Source: Pseudomonadota bacterium (GTDB taxonomy: Bacteria; Pseudomonadota; Gammaproteobacteria; Xanthomonadales; Xanthomonadaceae). From it: a DNA stretch of 7,102 nucleotides. Below the pieces are notes generated by a model that saw only the letters and a program-made list of their open reading frames with translations, ran no database searches and was not told where the DNA came from. The translations under genes and the position numbers were made by a program. The DNA is taken from NCBI GenBank assembly GCA_023444765.1, contig JAEXLY010000078.1:1-7102 (forward strand), read 5' to 3'. Below, piece by piece: positions 6,309 to 7,102 of the stretch. Position 1 is the stretch's first letter. Every line of letters starts with the position of its first letter.

Positions 6309-7102
6309 TCAGGCGGCGTCCGCGAGCGGGACGTCGGAAAGGCCGAGCGGGGGAGCGCCGAACCAGTGCAGGGCGCCCGCGAGCGCGGCGACCTCGCCGA
6401 CGATCAGCAGCGCAGGCGACTGTACGGCGTGGTGCCGTGCCAGGCGTGACAGATCGGTTAGGCGGCCGTTGACCACGCGCTGGTCGGCGCGGGTACCGTT
6501 CTCGACCAGCGCGAACGGAGTGTCCGGCGCGCGCCCGTGCGCGATCAGCTGCGCCTCCACCACGTCCAGACGCGCAACGCCCATGTAGAAGGCCAGGGTC
6601 TGGCGCTCCTGCGCCAGCGCCGGCCAGTCGAGCGTGTCCGGCCCGTCCTTGGCGTGCGCGGTGACCAGGCGCACCGACTGGGCGTGGTTGCGATGGGTCA
6701 GCGGGATTCCGGCGTAGGCGGCGCAGGCGGCCGCCGCGGTGATGCCGGGGACCACCTCGTAGTCGATGCCGGCCGCGCGCAGGACCTCGAGCTCCTCGCC
6801 GCCGCGGCCGAACACGAACGGGTCGCCGCCCTTGAGTCTCACCACGCGGCGGCCGGCGGCCGCGTGGGCGACCAGCAGCGCGTTGATCCTGTCCTGCGGC
6901 ACGGCGTGGTCGCCGGCCTGCTTGCCGACTTCGATGCGCTCGGCGTCGCGTCGCGCGAGGTCCAGGACCTCGGGGCTGACCAGGCGGTCGTGCAGGATCA
7001 CGTCGGCCTCGCCCAGCAGGCGCAGCGCCCGCAGGGTGAGCAGCCCCGCATCGCCAGGGCCGGCGCCCACCAGCGCGACGGAGCCGCGGATCTGTCCGGC
7101 GT
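6309..7102 (-). CDS. cysG: Uroporphyrinogen-III C-methyltransferase (siroheme synthase CysG, 5' end outside window)
   Basis: This SAM-dependent enzyme methylates uroporphyrinogen III to precorrin-2, the first step to siroheme, the sulfite reductase cofactor. About 263 residues are visible. The motif VGAGPGDAGLLTLRAL starts at visible residue 11. DRLVSPEVL, VRLKGGDPFVFGRGGEE, VVPGITAA, GIPLTHRNHAQSVRLVTAH, FYMG and ALVENGT follow in the usual order, and the C-terminus (NALHWFG-like, ending LADAA) is near the normal end. The frame stays open to the right edge (residues AGQIRGSVAL before the motif) with no credible start. GTG 7070 would remove the first beta strand and is rejected. The sequence resembles the C-terminal half of fused E. 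coli CysG more than stand-alone CobA, so an N-terminal dehydrogenase/ferrochelatase domain may lie outside; this cannot be seen here. Confidence 0.92.
   Translation of the reverse strand, partial: AGQIRGSVALVGAGPGDAGLLTLRALRLLGEADVILHDRLVSPEVLDLARRDAERIEVGKQAGDHAVPQDRINALLVAHAAAGRRVVRLKGGDPFVFGRGGEELEVLRAAGIDYEVVPGITAAAACAAYAGIPLTHRNHAQSVRLVTAHAKDGPDTLDWPALAQERQTLAFYMGVARLDVVEAQLIAHGRAPDTPFALVENGTRADQRVVNGRLTDLSRLARHHAVQSPALLIVGEVAALAGALHWFGAPPLGLSDVPLADAA

Noticed and set aside
5575..6588. Plus-strand open frame of 337 codons over cysK/cysG
   Set aside because: It is antisense to two strongly supported enzymes with intact catalytic motifs and spans their intergenic gap; it shows no domain of its own.
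6309..7070. GTG 7070 as the start of a stand-alone methyltransferase
   Set aside because: It would delete the first beta strand (SVALV) of the SAM-binding fold; the frame continues open to the window edge.
1..7102. Mobile element, CRISPR array, tRNA or rRNA, novel defence system
   Set aside because: I found no transposase or integrase, no regularly spaced repeats, no cloverleaf-like sequence and no unrecognised multi-gene cassette. The window is accounted for by sulfur-assimilation genes.

Overview
This 7.1-kb window is very GC-rich and codes on one strand only. Every supported gene lies on the minus strand, so transcription runs from the right edge to the left edge. The content is a sulfate-to-cysteine locus of a Gram-negative bacterium: there is an outer-membrane porin, a periplasmic sulfate-binding protein and inner-membrane ABC subunits. 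The high GC content, the CysG-type methyltransferase and the porin next to cysTWA suggest a gammaproteobacterium of the Xanthomonas/Lysobacter/Luteimonas group. That placement is inference from gene content and order, not a database result.

Layout in transcription order (right to left): cysG (siroheme synthase, SUMT domain, 5' end outside the window) - 26 bp - cysK (cysteine synthase) - 27 bp - a DUF2292/YezD-like small protein whose reading frame looks interrupted at a run of six C - 96 bp - an OprO/OprP-family porin - 26 bp - sbp (periplasmic sulfate-binding protein) - 143 bp with a strong hairpin - cysT - 8-bp overlap - cysW - 228-bp spacer - cysA (ATPase, 3' end outside the window).

The genes form one pathway. 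The porin probably passes an oxyanion, here most likely sulfate, through the outer membrane. Sbp captures sulfate in the periplasm, and CysT/CysW/CysA import it using ATP. CysG makes siroheme, the cofactor of sulfite reductase, which is not encoded in this window. CysK joins sulfide to O-acetylserine to give cysteine. The small DUF2292 protein has no known function but is placed as a sulfur-metabolism accessory.

Most of the window is ordinary. The points worth a second look are: (1) the DUF2292 gene, where the plausible ATG and the conserved domain are in different frames joined by a C6 run directly followed by a perfect hairpin; (2) the porin of a 'phosphate-selective' family inside a sulfate operon; (3) the 13-bp hairpin between sbp and cysT; (4) the unusual stop-free spacer before cysA, with several possible starts. 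I saw no mobile element, CRISPR array, tRNA or rRNA, and no convincing sigma-70 promoter.
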